Below are positions 63,410-64,000 of a DNA stretch of 64,000 nucleotides, piece after piece. The translations under genes were made by a program, and so were the position numbers. Location: contig NZ_CP071527.1 in assembly GCF_023921225.1 (NCBI RefSeq), positions 2,931,501 to 2,995,500 on the forward strand. Direction: 5' to 3'. The stretch is from Legionella lytica (GTDB lineage Bacteria > Pseudomonadota > Gammaproteobacteria > Legionellales > Legionellaceae). Below the pieces are notes generated by a model. The model had not been told where the DNA came from. It was given only the letters and a program-made list of their open reading frames with translations, and did no database searches. Each line of letters begins with the position of its first letter. Position 1 is the first letter of the stretch.

Positions 63410-64000
63410 AAATAATGTTCTGATCATTATTCCAGCTTATAACGAGGAAGAAAATTTAATCTCTCTTTTACAGGAAATACAGCTGTTAGGATATGATATA
63501 GTCGTTATTGACGATGCATCTCGTGATAGAACAGCGCAGGTTGCCAGGCAACAAGGTGTTAAAGTACTTTCCTTGTCAGCTAATCTTGGTATTGGTGGCG
63601 CGGTACAAACGGGCTTTAAATACGCCAGCAGGAACGGTTACAATATCGTTGTGCAAATAGATGGAGATGGCCAGCATAATCCAGCGTGGATAGCGTCCGT
63701 TATCAAGCCAATTTGCGATAACCAAGCAGATTGCGTGATTGGTTCTCGCTATGTTCCTAATTATCAAGATAAAGCCTATAAAACCTCTCTGCCAAGACGT
63801 ATTGGCATGTATTTTTCAACCAGCATATTATACCTCGCCACAAGACTCTACATTTCTGATACCACTTCTGGTTTCCGTGCATTGAATCGCGAAGCCTTTG
63901 AGTATTTTGCAAAATTTTATCCAGTAGATCATCCGGAGGCAGAAGCTCTATTTATGCTACAGCGTAAAGGCTTTAGAATACTCGAAATACCTATCACCAT
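63402..64000 (+). CDS. family 2 glycosyltransferase (3' end outside window)
   Basis: 199 residues visible, from a GTG with AGGAG 6 nt upstream. GT-A fold signatures: [43 protein letters not shown] and the metal-binding [11 protein letters not shown], then [12 protein letters not shown]. It resembles dolichyl- or undecaprenyl-phosphate sugar transferases, which would supply the donor for the GT-C enzyme in the same cluster. Start overlaps the acyltransferase gene. Confidence 0.9.
   Translation, partial: MNKNNVLIIIPAYNEEENLISLLQEIQLLGYDIVVIDDASRDRTAQVARQQGVKVLSLSANLGIGGAVQTGFKYASRNGYNIVVQIDGDGQHNPAWIASVIKPICDNQADCVIGSRYVPNYQDKAYKTSLPRRIGMYFSTSILYLATRLYISDTTSGFRALNREAFEYFAKFYPVDHPEAEALFMLQRKGFRILEIPIT

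Noticed and set aside
1..64000. CRISPR array or toxin-antitoxin/restriction defence genes
   Set aside because: No regularly spaced direct repeats and no Cas, restriction or toxin motifs were seen. The tandem domains in Usp and GNAT proteins are gene-internal duplications.

Overview
The window reads as a Legionella chromosome (Legionellales, Gammaproteobacteria): AT-rich DNA (GC looks near 40%), mostly conserved housekeeping genes, interrupted by large proteins of the Dot/Icm-effector type. Genus-level pointers are a cN-II-type 5'-nucleotidase that closely resembles Lpg0095 of L. pneumophila as I remember it, a tandem-GNAT protein matching the effector VipF beside a FabF-like gene, and an ankyrin protein with a LegA5-like lipid-kinase motif. 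No phage, integrase, IS element or CRISPR array is visible; the only mobile-type gene is a REP-associated transposase at 40.2-40.8 kb.

Layout. 0-9 kb: C-terminal part of an unknown protein; a nucleotidyltransferase-fold protein with a C-terminal hydrophobic region (candidate effector); an outer-membrane barrel protein; a small exported protein; a soluble hybrid histidine kinase with HisKA, HATPase, receiver and Hpt parts; queE; a 789-residue LegA5-like ankyrin/kinase protein. 9-19 kb: a small HTH regulator with a palindrome over its likely promoter, an RMD1/YagE-family protein, the VipF homologue, a FabF-like condensing enzyme, two tandem-domain universal stress proteins facing away from each other (one with an unusual leader: an 18-codon ORF followed by a nested hairpin that pairs the ribosome-binding site), a cytochrome P450 and a phosphohexomutase. 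19-33 kb: an ankyrin protein and a large GT-B glycosyltransferase as a two-gene unit (candidate effectors), lpxD-polA, the cN-II nucleotidase, and the overlapping rnr-rlmB-rpiA operon.

33-47.6 kb: small metabolic and periplasmic genes, a 624-residue membrane protein, a translationally coupled three-gene operon (retropepsin-like protease, 7TM/inactive transglutaminase, ATP-grasp ligase), a RAYT transposase between two inverted REP palindromes, the ygfB-pepP-ubiH-ubiI operon divergent from zapA, a structured 186-nt interval just downstream of zapA that could be a second 6S-type RNA, and an FMN glutamate-synthase-family protein. 47.6-57.9 kb: a four-gene ABC exporter operon (membrane-fusion lipoprotein, ATPase, permease, outer-membrane factor) bracketed by inverted copies of a 24-nt palindrome; a thioredoxin-like protein; a clear 6S RNA with its own promoter; an alpha/beta-hydrolase; uvrB divergent from an aspartate aminotransferase; tRNA-Asn(GTT). 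58-64 kb: a surface-glycan cluster (small membrane protein, GT-C transferase, LPG-synthase-type membrane protein, PseC-like aminotransferase, GNAT, hexapeptide acyltransferase, GT2) that runs off the window.

The best second-look items are the retropepsin/7TM/ATP-grasp operon, the LegA5-like kinase protein, the leader structure in front of the 14.6-kb stress gene, the possible second 6S-like RNA after zapA, the ankyrin/glycosyltransferase pair, and the REP-flanked transposase with related dispersed palindromes. Protein family calls come from motif reading and memory of families; no database search was possible.
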